Origin: an uncultured Eubacteriales bacterium
Lineage (GTDB): Bacteria > Bacillota > Clostridia > Christensenellales > CAG-138
Assembly (NCBI GenBank): GCA_902801845.1
Contig: CADCJW010000003.1
Span: 62,001 to 126,000, forward strand
DNA length: 64,000 nt
Direction of reading: 5' to 3'
The translations under genes and the position numbers were made by a program. Below, piece after piece: positions 42,661 through 54,774 of the stretch; within the stretch, counting starts at the first letter, position 1; each line of letters opens with the position of its first letter. The notes beneath the pieces were generated by a model. The model saw nothing but the letters and a program-made list of their open reading frames with translations, had not been told where the DNA came from and did no database searches.

Positions 42661-43520
42661 ACAACCTCCTGCAAGAGATCCACCGGCGCATGCCCAGCCT
42701 CTCCAAGGGCCAGCAGCGCATCGCCAACTTCATCATCAACAGCTATGAGCAGGCCGCTTTCATGACCGCGGCACGGCTTGGGGAGACCGTGGGCGTGTCC
42801 GAATCCACGGTGGTCCGCTTCGCCTACGCCTTGGGCCTGGAGGGCTATCCCGCCCTGCAGGATCGGATGCAGGAGATGGTCCTGGGCCGTCTCACCTCCG
42901 TTCAGCGGGCCCAGCTGGCTTCCGGCATCAAGAAAAACGAAGTTTTTAAAACCGTGCTCACCACCGACATGAACTCCATCCGCACCACCATGGAGATGGC
43001 GGACGAGGGACAGTTCGACCAGGCGGTGGAGACCATCTTGAAGGCCCGAAAGGTCTATGTGCTGGGCCTAAGGTCCGCCATGCCTCTGGCCATGTTCCTG
43101 GCCTACTATCTCGACTATATCTGTGGGAACGTGATCACCTTCTCCGCCAACATCCAGGACCTTCGGGAAACCATGGTCCGCATGAACGATCAGGATGCCT
43201 TCATCTGCATCAGCTTCCCCCGCTACAGCTCCCGCACCGCCGAGGCCATGGCCTACGCCAAGTCCAGGGGGGCCAGGACCATCGCCCTCACGGACAAGCT
43301 GGATTCGCCCATCGGCACCATGGCGGACGTGGTCCTGCTCGCCAAATCCGACATGGCCTCCTTCGCCGATTCCCTCACCGCGCCCCTTTCGGTCATCAAC
43401 GCCATCATCGTGGCGGCGGGCCTGCAGAGCGAGGAGGAGGTCCAGGATCACCTTCGGGAGCTGGAGAACGTGTGGAACCGGGATCAGGTCTATCTGACCG
43501 ACGGAGGGGACAACCGATGA
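42657..43520 (+). CDS. RpiR/MurR-family transcriptional regulator
   Basis: 287 residues: N-terminal HTH_6 domain (LSKGQQRIANFIINSYEQAAFMTAARLGETVGVSESTVVRFAYALGLEGYPALQ) and C-terminal SIS sugar-phosphate isomerase-like domain (KARKVYVLGLRSAMPLAMFLAYYLDYICGNVI; FICISFPRYSSRTAEAMAYAKSRGARTIALTD). Members respond to phosphosugars. ATGA overlap with surE and with the BaiN-like gene, so it belongs to the operon; its target is not clear from context. Confidence 0.93.
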   Translation: MNNLLQEIHRRMPSLSKGQQRIANFIINSYEQAAFMTAARLGETVGVSESTVVRFAYALGLEGYPALQDRMQEMVLGRLTSVQRAQLASGIKKNEVFKTVLTTDMNSIRTTMEMADEGQFDQAVETILKARKVYVLGLRSAMPLAMFLAYYLDYICGNVITFSANIQDLRETMVRMNDQDAFICISFPRYSSRTAEAMAYAKSRGARTIALTDKLDSPIGTMADVVLLAKSDMASFADSLTAPLSVINAIIVAAGLQSEEEVQDHLRELENVWNRDQVYLTDGGDNR

Positions 43521-44740
43521 ACCGGCTTTCCGTAGCGGTCATCGGCGGCGGTGCGGCGGGGCAGATGGCCGCCATCCGGGCGGCCCAAAACGGCCACAGG
43601 GTCACCATTCTTGAAAAGAACGAAAAGCTGGGCAAGAAGCTGTTTATCACCGGCAAGGGTCGCTGCAACGTGACCAACGACTGCGGTCGGGACGGGTTTT
43701 TCGCCAACGTGATCCGCAATCCCCGTTTCCTCTACAGCGCCTACGCCGCCTTCAACGAGCGGGACATGATGGCCTTTCTGGAACAGAACGGCTGCCCCGT
43801 AAAGGTGGAACGGGGGCAGCGGGTGTTTCCCGCCTCCGATAAGTCCAGCGACGTGCAGCGGGCTCTGGATCGGGCGTTGAAAGGGGCGGGGGTGAGCCTT
43901 CGCTTGAACACCGACGTGCAGGAGATATTGACCGCCGACGGGGCCGTAACGGGCGTGGATACCGACCGGGGGGCGGAGACCTTCGATCGGGTCATCCTGA
44001 CCACCGGGGGATTGAGCTATCCATCCACCGGCTCCACGGGAGCGGGCTTTGAAATGGCCCGGGCGCTGGGGCATACGGTGACGGACCTGTATCCCTCCCT
44101 GGTGCCATTGGAGACCGTGGAAAGCTGGCCCTTCGCCCTGTCGGGGATCACCCTGAAGAACGTGCGCCTCACGGCCAAGCGGGAGGAAAAGACCCTCTAC
44201 GCCGAGCAGGGGGAGATGCTGCTCACCCACTTCGGCGTGTCGGGGCCTCTGGTGCTCACCGCCTCCGCCTACATGGCCGAGGATCCGGCGGGGGTATCCC
44301 TTTTCATCGATTTGAAACCCGCCATCCCGGAGGAGGAGCTCCACGCCCGGCTCCAGCGGCTCATCCAGGAGAACCCCAAAAAGGCCGTGGGCGGGGCCTT
44401 CTCCGGCGTGCTGCCCACCAGGCTCCTGGACGCGGTCTTCGATCAGGCCCGCATCCAGCCCTGGGCCCCCGCGTCCTCCTTCACCAAGGAGCAGCGGCAA
44501 TCCCTGGTCTCGGCCCTCAAGGGCATGCCCCTCACCGTAAAGGGGGCCAGACCCTTCTCCGAGGCCATCATCACCCGGGGCGGGGTCAGCGTGAAGGAGG
44601 TCAAGCCCTCCACTCTGGAATCGAAGCTCATTTCCGGCCTGTATCTGGCCGGGGAGATATTGGACGTAGACGCCTTCACTGGCGGCTTCAACTTACAGAT
44701 CGCCTGGTCCACAGGCGCATTGGCAGGAGGCAGCATATGA
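43517..44740 (+). CDS. YhiN/BaiN-family FAD-binding oxidoreductase
   Basis: 407 residues of the HI0933-like flavoprotein family (also called aminoacetone oxidase family). N-terminal dinucleotide fold VAVIGGGAAGQMAAI, then EKNEKLGKKLFITGKGRCNVTND, TTGGLSYPSTGSTGAGFEMARALGH and the closing LYLAGEILDVDAFTGGFNLQIAWSTG. Reaction in this organism is unknown; some relatives act on bile-acid or aminoketone substrates. In Clostridia it precedes cmk-plsC-ispH as here. ATG 43517 overlaps the RpiR TGA. Confidence 0.93.
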   Translation: MNRLSVAVIGGGAAGQMAAIRAAQNGHRVTILEKNEKLGKKLFITGKGRCNVTNDCGRDGFFANVIRNPRFLYSAYAAFNERDMMAFLEQNGCPVKVERGQRVFPASDKSSDVQRALDRALKGAGVSLRLNTDVQEILTADGAVTGVDTDRGAETFDRVILTTGGLSYPSTGSTGAGFEMARALGHTVTDLYPSLVPLETVESWPFALSGITLKNVRLTAKREEKTLYAEQGEMLLTHFGVSGPLVLTASAYMAEDPAGVSLFIDLKPAIPEEELHARLQRLIQENPKKAVGGAFSGVLPTRLLDAVFDQARIQPWAPASSFTKEQRQSLVSALKGMPLTVKGARPFSEAIITRGGVSVKEVKPSTLESKLISGLYLAGEILDVDAFTGGFNLQIAWSTGALAGGSI

Positions 44741-45405
44741 ACTTTACCAACGGCATCGCATTGGACGGGCCCGCCGGGGCGGGCAAGAGCACCATCGCCA
44801 AGATCATCGCCCAGCGCCTGGGCCTGCCCTATCTGGACACCGGCGCCATGTACCGGGCCATGGCCCTGTGCGCCCTTTCGGAGGGCGTGTCCTTGACGGA
44901 TGCAGAGGGCGTGGACGAGCTCCTCCATCGGACGGATATCCGGGTCGTCTATGAGCCGGACGGCCAGCACGTGCTGGTCAACGGCCAGGATGTGACGGCT
45001 CGCCTTCGGGAGGAGGAGATCGGCAAGGGCGCCTCCCTCATCAGCAAGCTCCGCTGCGTCCGGGACAAGCTGGCGTCCATGCAGCGGGACATCGCCCACG
45101 AGACCCACGCGGTCCTGGACGGCCGGGAGATCGGCACCTTTGTCATCCCCGAGACCCCCTACAAGTTCTTCGTCACCGCCACCGCCCAGGAGCGGGCCAT
45201 GCGCCGGGTCCGGCAGCTGGAGGAGAAGGGGGAGAAGCCGGACTACGAGCTGATTTTGAAGGATATCGAGGCCCGGGACTATCAGGACAGCCACCGGGAC
45301 TACGCGCCGCTGAAGCAGGCGGAGGACGCCGTGCTCATCGACACCACCCACATGACCATCGACGAGGCCGTGGAAGCGGTCCTGAAGGTCCTGGAGGCGA
45401 AGTAG
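44737..45405 (+). CDS. cmk: cytidylate kinase
   Basis: 222 residues; phosphorylates CMP/dCMP. P-loop I8-A-L-D-G-P-A-G-A-G-K-S-T, then LGLPYLDTGAMYRAMAL, GREIGTFVIPETPYKFFVTA and RDSxRxxAPLKQA-type lid (YQDSHRDYAPLKQAEDAVLIDTTHM) are all conserved Cmk elements. ATG overlaps the TGA of the flavoprotein gene; the acyltransferase gene starts directly after its stop. Confidence 0.97.
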   Translation: MNFTNGIALDGPAGAGKSTIAKIIAQRLGLPYLDTGAMYRAMALCALSEGVSLTDAEGVDELLHRTDIRVVYEPDGQHVLVNGQDVTARLREEEIGKGASLISKLRCVRDKLASMQRDIAHETHAVLDGREIGTFVIPETPYKFFVTATAQERAMRRVRQLEEKGEKPDYELILKDIEARDYQDSHRDYAPLKQAEDAVLIDTTHMTIDEAVEAVLKVLEAK

Positions 45406-46032
45406 ATGCTATACTGGTTCGGGAAGATCGTCGTGGCGCCTTTCTTTTGGCTCCTGTTTCGGCCGGTCATCCATAATCGGAAGGGCCTCCGCTCCCAGGG
45501 GCCGGTCATGTACCTGTGCAACCACTTCTCCCTGGCGGACGCGGTGGCCCTGGCGGCCATCTGCCCCCGGGGCATCCGCTTCATGGCATTGGAGTCCCTG
45601 TTCAAAAAGCCCCTGGCCAACGCCTTCTTCCGGAGCCTCAACATGCTGCCGGCGGGGGAAGGAGGCGGTTCCCGGCTGGGCCCGGTGAAGCGGGCCATCG
45701 CCCTGCTGGGCGAGGGATACGCCTTCGGCATCTTTCCTGAGGGCCATCGTTCCCCCCTGTACACGGAGATGGACGCCTTTGAAAAGGGGGCTGCCTTCAT
45801 CGCCCTCCGGGCCAACGTGCCCATCATCCCGGTCTATATGGACCCCCTGAGCTGGAAGCGGATGCGGTTGCGGGTGACGGTGGGGGAGCGGATCGACCCG
45901 AATGAGGTGAAGGAGAGCTGCCCCGGCCAGAAGCCGGTGGACGCCCTCACCGACCGGATCGTGGACACCCTCGCCACCTTGCGGCAGGAGGTGGAGGCCA
46001 TGGTCCCCCTGGGGCAGAGGCGCAAGATATGA
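45406..46032 (+). CDS. plsC: 1-acyl-sn-glycerol-3-phosphate acyltransferase (PlsC family)
   Basis: 208 residues, membrane-associated acyltransferase of phospholipid synthesis. Motif I N39-H40-F-S-L-A-D45 (HX4D), motif III FPEGHRS (Gly-His replaces the more common Gly-Thr), and IPVYM. The N-terminus is hydrophobic (1-20). Directly after cmk, ATG overlaps nothing but abuts; its end overlaps ispH by four bases. Substrate assignment is from family. Confidence 0.92.
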   Translation: MLYWFGKIVVAPFFWLLFRPVIHNRKGLRSQGPVMYLCNHFSLADAVALAAICPRGIRFMALESLFKKPLANAFFRSLNMLPAGEGGGSRLGPVKRAIALLGEGYAFGIFPEGHRSPLYTEMDAFEKGAAFIALRANVPIIPVYMDPLSWKRMRLRVTVGERIDPNEVKESCPGQKPVDALTDRIVDTLATLRQEVEAMVPLGQRRKI

Positions 46033-48497
46033 AGCTGATCGTGGCGAAGAACGCCGGGTTCTGCTTTGGCGTGCGGCGGGCGGTGGACATGGCCCGCACG
46101 GAAGCAAAGACTAGGGGCCGGGTCTATACCTGGGGCAAGCTCATCCACAACGACGCCGTGGTGGAGGAGCTGGCGGGGGAGGGCATCCTGCCCGTGGATT
46201 CCCTGGAGAGCCTGAGCCCGGGGGACACGTTGATCATCCGGGCTCACGGAGCGCCCCCGTCCTTGTTCGCAGTCTGCGAGGAGAAGGGCATCCGCACCGT
46301 GGATGCCACCTGCCCCTTCGTGGCCCGCATCCACCCCATCGTGCAGCAGGCGGCTCGGGCGGGCGTCCCCGTGTTCATCGCCGGGAAGCGGACCCATCCC
46401 GAGGTCATCGGCACCGCCGGCTGGGCGGGGGAGGGGTCCGTCATTTTGGAGACCCGACAGGACGCGGAGCAGGTAAAGGCCGGCGACGCCGGCTGCCTGG
46501 TGGCTCAGACCACCCTTTCGGAATCCCTCTTCGAAGAGATCGCCGCCATCCTCCGGCAGCGCATCCCCGCTCTCGTGGTACACAACACCATCTGCCGCAC
46601 CACCCGCACCCGACAGGAGGAGGCGGAGGCCCTTTCTAGGCGCTGCACGAAGATGCTGGTGTTGGGGTCCGGACAGAGCGCCAATACCGTCGCGCTGGCG
46701 AATTTGTGCAAAATACACTGTCCCGACACCAAAATGTTAGAAAATATCGGCAAAATTCCTCTTGAATTATTCAAATTGGATGATATAATAGGATTGGTCA
46801 CAGGCGCATCGACGCCAGACCCCATGATTAGGGAGGTTATACAAGGAATGAGCGAACTCGAACAGACGACGATCGAAACCAATGAAGCGGAAGCTCCCGC
46901 CGAGGTTGTCGCCGAAACCACTGAAAAGGCCGTTGAAGAAGCTGTAGTCGCGGCCGAAGAACCCGTTGTCGCTGCCGAGGAGAAGGCTGAAGAAGTCGTC
47001 GAAAAGGCAGAGGAAGCCGTCGAGAAGGCAGAGGAAGTCGTCGAGAAGGCTGAGGAAGCCGTCGAGCAGGTCGCCGAGGAGGCGGTCGCTCAGGCAGAAG
47101 AGACCGTGGAGACCGTGGCTGAGGAAGTGAAGGAAGCCGTCGCGCCCGTGAAGGACGCCGCGGAGGACTTCCAGCAGGCCATCGACAGCTCCATCCGCCG
47201 GATCCGTCCCGGCCAGATCGTCACCGGTACCGTCATCGGCATCACCGACAGTGAAGTCTTGGTCAACGTGGGCTACAAGTCCGACGGCTACATCCCCCGG
47301 GCCGAGTTCTCCACCGATCCCGAAGCCGAGATCGACGTGAAGGAAGGCGAGGAGATCGATGTGGAGGTCGTCAAGGTGAACGACGGCGAGGGCAACGTGC
47401 TTCTTTCCCGGAAGAACGTCCAGAGCAAGAAGTTCTGGGACGATCTCATGGCTGAGGAAGCCGAAGGCAAGACCTTCGAGGCAGTGGTGAAGGAAGTCGT
47501 CAAGGGCGGCCTCATCGCCGAGATGGAGGGCGGCGTCCGCACCTTCATCCCCGCTTCGCACGTTTCCACCAAATATGTTGAGAACCTTGGCGAGTACGTG
47601 GGCAAGACCGTCAACGTCAAGGTCCTGGAGATCGACAAGCAGCGCAAGCGCATCGTGGCCTCCATCAAGCAGGTGCTTCTGGAGGAGGCCGCTGCCCGCG
47701 AGCAGGAGAAGTGGGATTCCCTGGTGGTCGGCAGCAAGATCCACGGCATCGTCCGCCGGATCACCGACTTCGGCGCCTTTGTGGACATCGGCGGTCTCGA
47801 TGGCCTCGTCCATGTGACCGACGCTGCCTGGGGCCGGGTCAAGCATCCCTCCGACGTGCTCAGCGTCAATCAGGAGATCGACGTCCTCATCCTGGGCGTC
47901 GACAAGGAGAAGAAGCGCATCTCCCTGGGTTACAAGCAGCTCCAGCCCAAGCCCTGGACCATGGCCGGTGAAAAGTACCCCGTGGGTTCCATCGTGGAGG
48001 GCAAGGTGGTCCGCATCGTTCCCTTCGGCGCCTTCGTGGCTCTCGAGCCCACCATCGACGGTCTCATCCACATCTCTCAGGTGGCCACCCGCCGCATCGA
48101 GAAGGTGGAGGACGAGCTGAAGGTCGGCGACATCGTCCGCTGCAAGGTCCTGGAGGTCAACCCCGAGGCCAAGCGTATCTCCCTCTCCCGCAAGGAAGCG
48201 ACTCTGGAGGAGCATCCCGAGATCGCCGAGCAGCTGGCTGCCGAGAAGGCCGAGAAGGAACGCATCTATCAGGAGCGCAAGGCCGCCCGTGAGAACGCCG
48301 CCCAGAACAACGGCGAGCGCAAGCCCCGGGCCGAGCGTCCCGCCAACAGCGAGCGTCCCGCCGCTGATGATCGCCGCGAGTCCCGCCCGGATCGCCGCCG
48401 CCGCAACAGCGAGGATGGCGAGTACGATCTGCCCCCGGTGACCAGCACCACCACCAGCCTCGCGGACCTGTTCGCCGGCTTCAAGACCGAGGAGTAA
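46029..48497 (+). CDS. ispH: IspH (HMBPP reductase) fused to ribosomal protein S1-type domains
   Basis: 822 residues. Residues 1-275: IspH, last step of the MEP isoprenoid pathway, with 4Fe-4S cysteines C12, C95, C189 and THPEV at 122-126. Residues 275-375: low-complexity Glu/Ala/Val linker built from repeats of EKAEEVVEKAEEAV. Residues 390-720: four S1 RNA-binding domains (GQIVTGTVIGITDSEVLVNVGYKSDGYIP; SKIHGIVRRITDFGAFVDIGGLDGLVH; GSIVEGKVVRIVPFGAFVALEPTIDGLIH), then an Arg-rich disordered tail. This fusion is known in Clostridia. ATG overlaps the plsC stop. An internal AUG (46848, residue 274) with GGGAGG upstream could give an S1-only product. Base composition shifts near 46.7 kb. Confidence 0.95.
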   Translation: MKLIVAKNAGFCFGVRRAVDMARTEAKTRGRVYTWGKLIHNDAVVEELAGEGILPVDSLESLSPGDTLIIRAHGAPPSLFAVCEEKGIRTVDATCPFVARIHPIVQQAARAGVPVFIAGKRTHPEVIGTAGWAGEGSVILETRQDAEQVKAGDAGCLVAQTTLSESLFEEIAAILRQRIPALVVHNTICRTTRTRQEEAEALSRRCTKMLVLGSGQSANTVALANLCKIHCPDTKMLENIGKIPLELFKLDDIIGLVTGASTPDPMIREVIQGMSELEQTTIETNEAEAPAEVVAETTEKAVEEAVVAAEEPVVAAEEKAEEVVEKAEEAVEKAEEVVEKAEEAVEQVAEEAVAQAEETVETVAEEVKEAVAPVKDAAEDFQQAIDSSIRRIRPGQIVTGTVIGITDSEVLVNVGYKSDGYIPRAEFSTDPEAEIDVKEGEEIDVEVVKVNDGEGNVLLSRKNVQSKKFWDDLMAEEAEGKTFEAVVKEVVKGGLIAEMEGGVRTFIPASHVSTKYVENLGEYVGKTVNVKVLEIDKQRKRIVASIKQVLLEEAAAREQEKWDSLVVGSKIHGIVRRITDFGAFVDIGGLDGLVHVTDAAWGRVKHPSDVLSVNQEIDVLILGVDKEKKRISLGYKQLQPKPWTMAGEKYPVGSIVEGKVVRIVPFGAFVALEPTIDGLIHISQVATRRIEKVEDELKVGDIVRCKVLEVNPEAKRISLSRKEATLEEHPEIAEQLAAEKAEKERIYQERKAARENAAQNNGERKPRAERPANSERPAADDRRESRPDRRRRNSEDGEYDLPPVTSTTTSLADLFAGFKTEE

Positions 48498-48518
48498 GCT
48501 GGGATCAATCAAACCACG

Positions 48519-48557
48519 AACCGGCAGGCATCTTCCGATGCCTGCCGGTTTCTTTTT
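48519..48557 (+). terminator. strong terminator after ispH/S1
   Basis: 14-bp perfect stem AACCGGCAGGCATC (48519-48532) / GATGCCTGCCGGTT (48537-48550), loop TTCC, then TCTTTTT. Confidence 0.95.
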
Positions 48558-48659
48558 CCCGCGCGTTGGTCCGGAAAAATGGTATACTGTGTTAAAATAG
48601 TTGCGTAGGCGATGCTATGTCGCATGAAGGACAAATCGGGATTTGAGGAGGAATGGCAC

Positions 48660-49199
48660 TTGATCGAGATATCTTTGTTTACCGGGGAAGCGTTTTTTAC
48701 CATGCTGTGGCTCCTCATCCGAGGCATCATTTGGATACAGCAGAGGAAGATCGCCTGGAAAAGAGAGGCCTTCCTTCTTTTGATGTATATCAATCTTGCT
48801 GTTCTGATTCGTTTTGTCTTCTATCCCTTTTTCACTGTCAACGGTAGGGTTCAGCCGCTTCTCATCAACATGAGCAGCATTCGGCCGCTTTGGGTCAATT
48901 TGATTCCTCTTGTAAACATTTTGGAGTATGATGTAAAACGCGAAGCTGCAATTAATATCATCGGAAATATAAGCTTGTTTATACCAACTGGCGTCATTAT
49001 GCCAATTCTGTACAAACGGCTGGATCGTTTTTGGAAAGTGCTTCTTGCCTGTGCGGGGTTGTCGTTTGTTATCGAGATGATTCAGTTGCTCTTTCCCGGA
49101 AGTGTAACCGATATCGATGATCTCATTCTCAATACTGCCGGCGCGGCTATCGGATATGGCATGTATATGCTTGTATGTCGGGTTAGAGGAAAAGCATAA
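48660..49199 (+). CDS. VanZ-like membrane protein
   Basis: 179 residues with four or five hydrophobic segments and the VanZ-family core: PLWVNLIPLVNILEYDVKREAAINIIGNISLFIPTGVIMPIL, FVIEMIQLLFPGSVTDIDDLILNTAGAAIGYGMYM. VanZ confers low teicoplanin resistance in enterococci; chromosomal relatives are of unknown role. TTG 48660 is preferred since GAGGAGG lies eight bases upstream; ATG 48612 and 48624 lack sites. Markedly AT-richer, with freer third positions, than both flanks, so probably acquired. Confidence 0.83.
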   Translation: MIEISLFTGEAFFTMLWLLIRGIIWIQQRKIAWKREAFLLLMYINLAVLIRFVFYPFFTVNGRVQPLLINMSSIRPLWVNLIPLVNILEYDVKREAAINIIGNISLFIPTGVIMPILYKRLDRFWKVLLACAGLSFVIEMIQLLFPGSVTDIDDLILNTAGAAIGYGMYMLVCRVRGKA

Positions 49200-49248
49200 A
49201 TTCCGGTTTGCCACTCAGCAGGAGTTGCTCTTTTTCCCTCATCCGCTT

Positions 49249-49276
49249 GGCGCGCCCCTTTGTGCGCCGTTTTTTT
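49249..49276 (+). terminator. terminator after the VanZ-like gene
   Basis: GGCGC (49249-49253) and GCGCC (49264-49268) form a short stem followed by GTTTTTTT. Confidence 0.6.
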
Positions 49277-49284
49277 GTGCATCA

Positions 49285-49308
49285 TTTCCTGCAAAAACCA
49301 ACAGGAAA
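49285..49308. repeat. inverted repeat upstream of the nifJ promoter
   Basis: TTTCCTG (49285-49291) and CAGGAAA (49302-49308) are exact complements around 10 bases, ending 13 bases before the -35 of the nifJ promoter. Candidate operator; no known consensus recognised. Confidence 0.4.
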
Positions 49309-49321
49309 GGCTGGGTTTTCC

Positions 49322-49350
49322 TTGACACGGGGGAGGAGAATGCCTATAAT
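49322..49350 (+). promoter_or_regulatory. consensus sigma-A promoter of nifJ
   Basis: TTGACA (49322-49327), 17 bases, TATAAT (49345-49350): full consensus at both boxes and ideal spacing, predicting very high expression. Confidence 0.95.
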
Positions 49351-49386
49351 ATAAACGGATTATAAGGGCGATTATGTGCCCAATAA

Positions 49387-52929
<3,543 letters not shown>

Positions 52930-52954
52930 ATCGAACATACGTACCTCAGAGGAG

Positions 52955-52983
52955 GCGCTCCCAAAAGGAGCGCTTCCTTTTTT
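52955..52983 (+). terminator. terminator after nifJ
   Basis: GCGCTCC (52955-52961) / GGAGCGC (52967-52973) stem, loop CAAAA, then TTCCTTTTTT. Confidence 0.85.
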
Positions 52984-53069
52984 ACAACTCTATTACCTTT
53001 CGTTTACAGCTATTTTGCGTTTTGTCCGAATCTGTCTGATAGGATGGCTCCGTGAGAAGGAGGTGCGGC

Positions 53070-54458
53070 ATGAAACGCGTTTTTTTGATCCTGCTCTGTC
53101 TTTTGGTCCTGTCCGCCTGTCAACCCACGCCGGAGGTGGAGTTCGTGGTGAACAAGGGGGACGACCTGGTGGAAACCAAGCTGGCGGCGACCTCGGATGA
53201 GGCGACGGGGGAGGCGCGGCAGACCTTCCCGGACCGGTGGGACGAGGGCCCCGTGGCCGTGAACGAGCGGCTGACGCTGACGGTCCGGGCGGAGGTGATC
53301 CAAAAGCCGGATGGGCGTTATCCCGTGTATCGGACCCGGCAGCACGGCTTGACAGAGGGGGAGGTGGTATCGCTCCTGAAGCAGCTGCTTCCGCCGCCGG
53401 TATCGGAGACCGTCCCCGTGGATACCAAGGCGGACTGGACAAAGGCCTATCAGGAGTGGCTGGACGATCTGGCGGAGCCCCGGGACGGGGCGGATCGGGA
53501 CGAGACCATCATGAGCCCCGAGGAGATCGATCGCATCTCCAAGGAGTATCAGCGGCTCATCGCCGAAGCCCCCGACGAGCTGGAAACCACCCCTGTTTCC
53601 GACTATTCCGGCCTGAAGCTGAATGAGGGCGCCCGGGTCTACGCCTTCGCGGACGGGAGCCGGGCCACCGTGGTGGCCATGGCGGACAGCAGCTACACCA
53701 GCCTCAGCGTGTTCAAGGGCTGCAGCGGCGACGGGTATATCTATTATCAGTACACCCACCAGCGGGAAAGGGAGCTGGGGGAGGTGAAGCCCTTTCTGAC
53801 GGTGAAGATGGACCGAGCGCGGGCGGAGGAAGCGCTGCAGCGGGAGCTGGACCGGCTGGGTTTTTCCGATTTCACCGTGTCCCGGGCGGCCCCGGCCAAC
53901 CTGTGCGCCATGGGTCGGGGCGAAGAGACGCGGCCCCTGTCCGCCGGGTGGGGCTTTCAGCTCAGGCGGAACTTCGGCGGATATCCCCTGAGCGAAGTGA
54001 GCTTCATGGACTCCCGGGCCCTGCTCTACGGGGATGAGGCCACCTTGGCCTACAACCGGCCCATCCCGGACGAGATGCTGGAGATATTCATCGACGAAGG
54101 CGGCCTACAATCCTTCCGTTACCTGAACCCCAAGGAGGTGGTATCGTTGGAGAGCGAGAACGTGGAGCTGCTCCCCTTCGAGCAGGTGAAGCTGCGGATC
54201 AAGAACGCTCTGGTGGCTGGCATGGGCGCCTCTAAGCTGGACCAGGCCGTCCCCTGCACGGTCTACCGGCTGCTGCTCACCAGCTGCACCGTCCGGGTGA
54301 AGGACAGCGACGATTGGTACGAGATGCCTTGCTGGGTGGTCTTCTTCACCTGGAACGACGGCCAGGCGGCCCTCATCGACAATCCCCAGATCATGCAGGA
54401 GGCCCTGATCCTCAACGCCGTGGACGGGTCCATCGTCCATACGGAGTACGGGTATTGA
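53070..54458 (+). CDS. DUF6034-type lipoprotein
   Basis: 462 residues with a lipoprotein signal (MKRVFLILLCLLVLS, lipobox L14-S-A-C17) and the start of the mature chain CQPTPEVEFVVNKGDD, which is how clostridial DUF6034 lipoproteins begin. The body is a mix of strands and helices with a C-terminal WVVFFTWNDGQ..LILNAVDGSIV element like a PepSY/YycI-style fold. Function unknown; extracellular membrane-anchored. ATG 53070 with AAGGAGGTG seven bases upstream. Convergent with a small membrane protein gene. Confidence 0.75.
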   Translation: MKRVFLILLCLLVLSACQPTPEVEFVVNKGDDLVETKLAATSDEATGEARQTFPDRWDEGPVAVNERLTLTVRAEVIQKPDGRYPVYRTRQHGLTEGEVVSLLKQLLPPPVSETVPVDTKADWTKAYQEWLDDLAEPRDGADRDETIMSPEEIDRISKEYQRLIAEAPDELETTPVSDYSGLKLNEGARVYAFADGSRATVVAMADSSYTSLSVFKGCSGDGYIYYQYTHQRERELGEVKPFLTVKMDRARAEEALQRELDRLGFSDFTVSRAAPANLCAMGRGEETRPLSAGWGFQLRRNFGGYPLSEVSFMDSRALLYGDEATLAYNRPIPDEMLEIFIDEGGLQSFRYLNPKEVVSLESENVELLPFEQVKLRIKNALVAGMGASKLDQAVPCTVYRLLLTSCTVRVKDSDDWYEMPCWVVFFTWNDGQAALIDNPQIMQEALILNAVDGSIVHTEYGY

Positions 54459-54494
54459 CTTTTTCAAAAGCTGAGGGGACTGGGCCGTCCCCCT

Positions 54495-54665
54495 TCACCG
54501 CCGCAGCACCAGCAGGGCCCCGCAGCCGCAGCCTAAGGCGATCACCAAAAAGCACAGGACCCAGCGGGGCAGAAGGCAGAGGAGGACCACCGCCAGCACC
54601 GACAACAGACAATAGAGGATCACGTTGCGCCAGTTGACGCAGCAGAAGCATTTGGCTCTTTTCAT
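54495..54665 (-). CDS. 56-residue Cys-rich small membrane protein
   Basis: Minus-strand frame of 57 codons from ATG 54665 to TGA 54495, below common length cut-offs. GGGGGGTG lies about six bases upstream. The product begins MKRAKCFCCVNWRNVILYCL, then two hydrophobic segments (about 15-32, 36-54) split by LPRW, and ends LLVLRR. Six Cys lie in or next to the membrane parts, plus CGC at 46-48. I recognise no characterised family. A minus-strand reading of 107 codons in another frame across this region looks random by comparison. Confidence 0.65.
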   Translation of the reverse strand: MKRAKCFCCVNWRNVILYCLLSVLAVVLLCLLPRWVLCFLVIALGCGCGALLVLRR

Positions 54666-54774
54666 AGGAAGCACCCCCCTGTTTCATGGTACGCAGCCGC
54701 CCGGGGAAAGGTTCCCGATTTCGGTCGCCGGGCATAGGATAGTGTATCTTGTCATTTTGTGAAGGAGGCTGCCC

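Noticed and set aside
46980..47120. Repeats in the ispH/S1 linker as a mobile or regulatory repeat
   Set aside because: They are in frame and encode a charged helical linker, so coding explains them.
46767..48512. Minus-strand frame antisense to the S1 part of the ispH fusion
   Set aside because: Leu/Gly/Asp-rich shadow of the repetitive S1 coding region.
54412..54735. A 107-codon minus-strand frame covering the small membrane protein locus
   Set aside because: Low-complexity Arg/Gly/Pro composition and no ribosome binding site; the 56-residue frame has signal, topology and a clean start.
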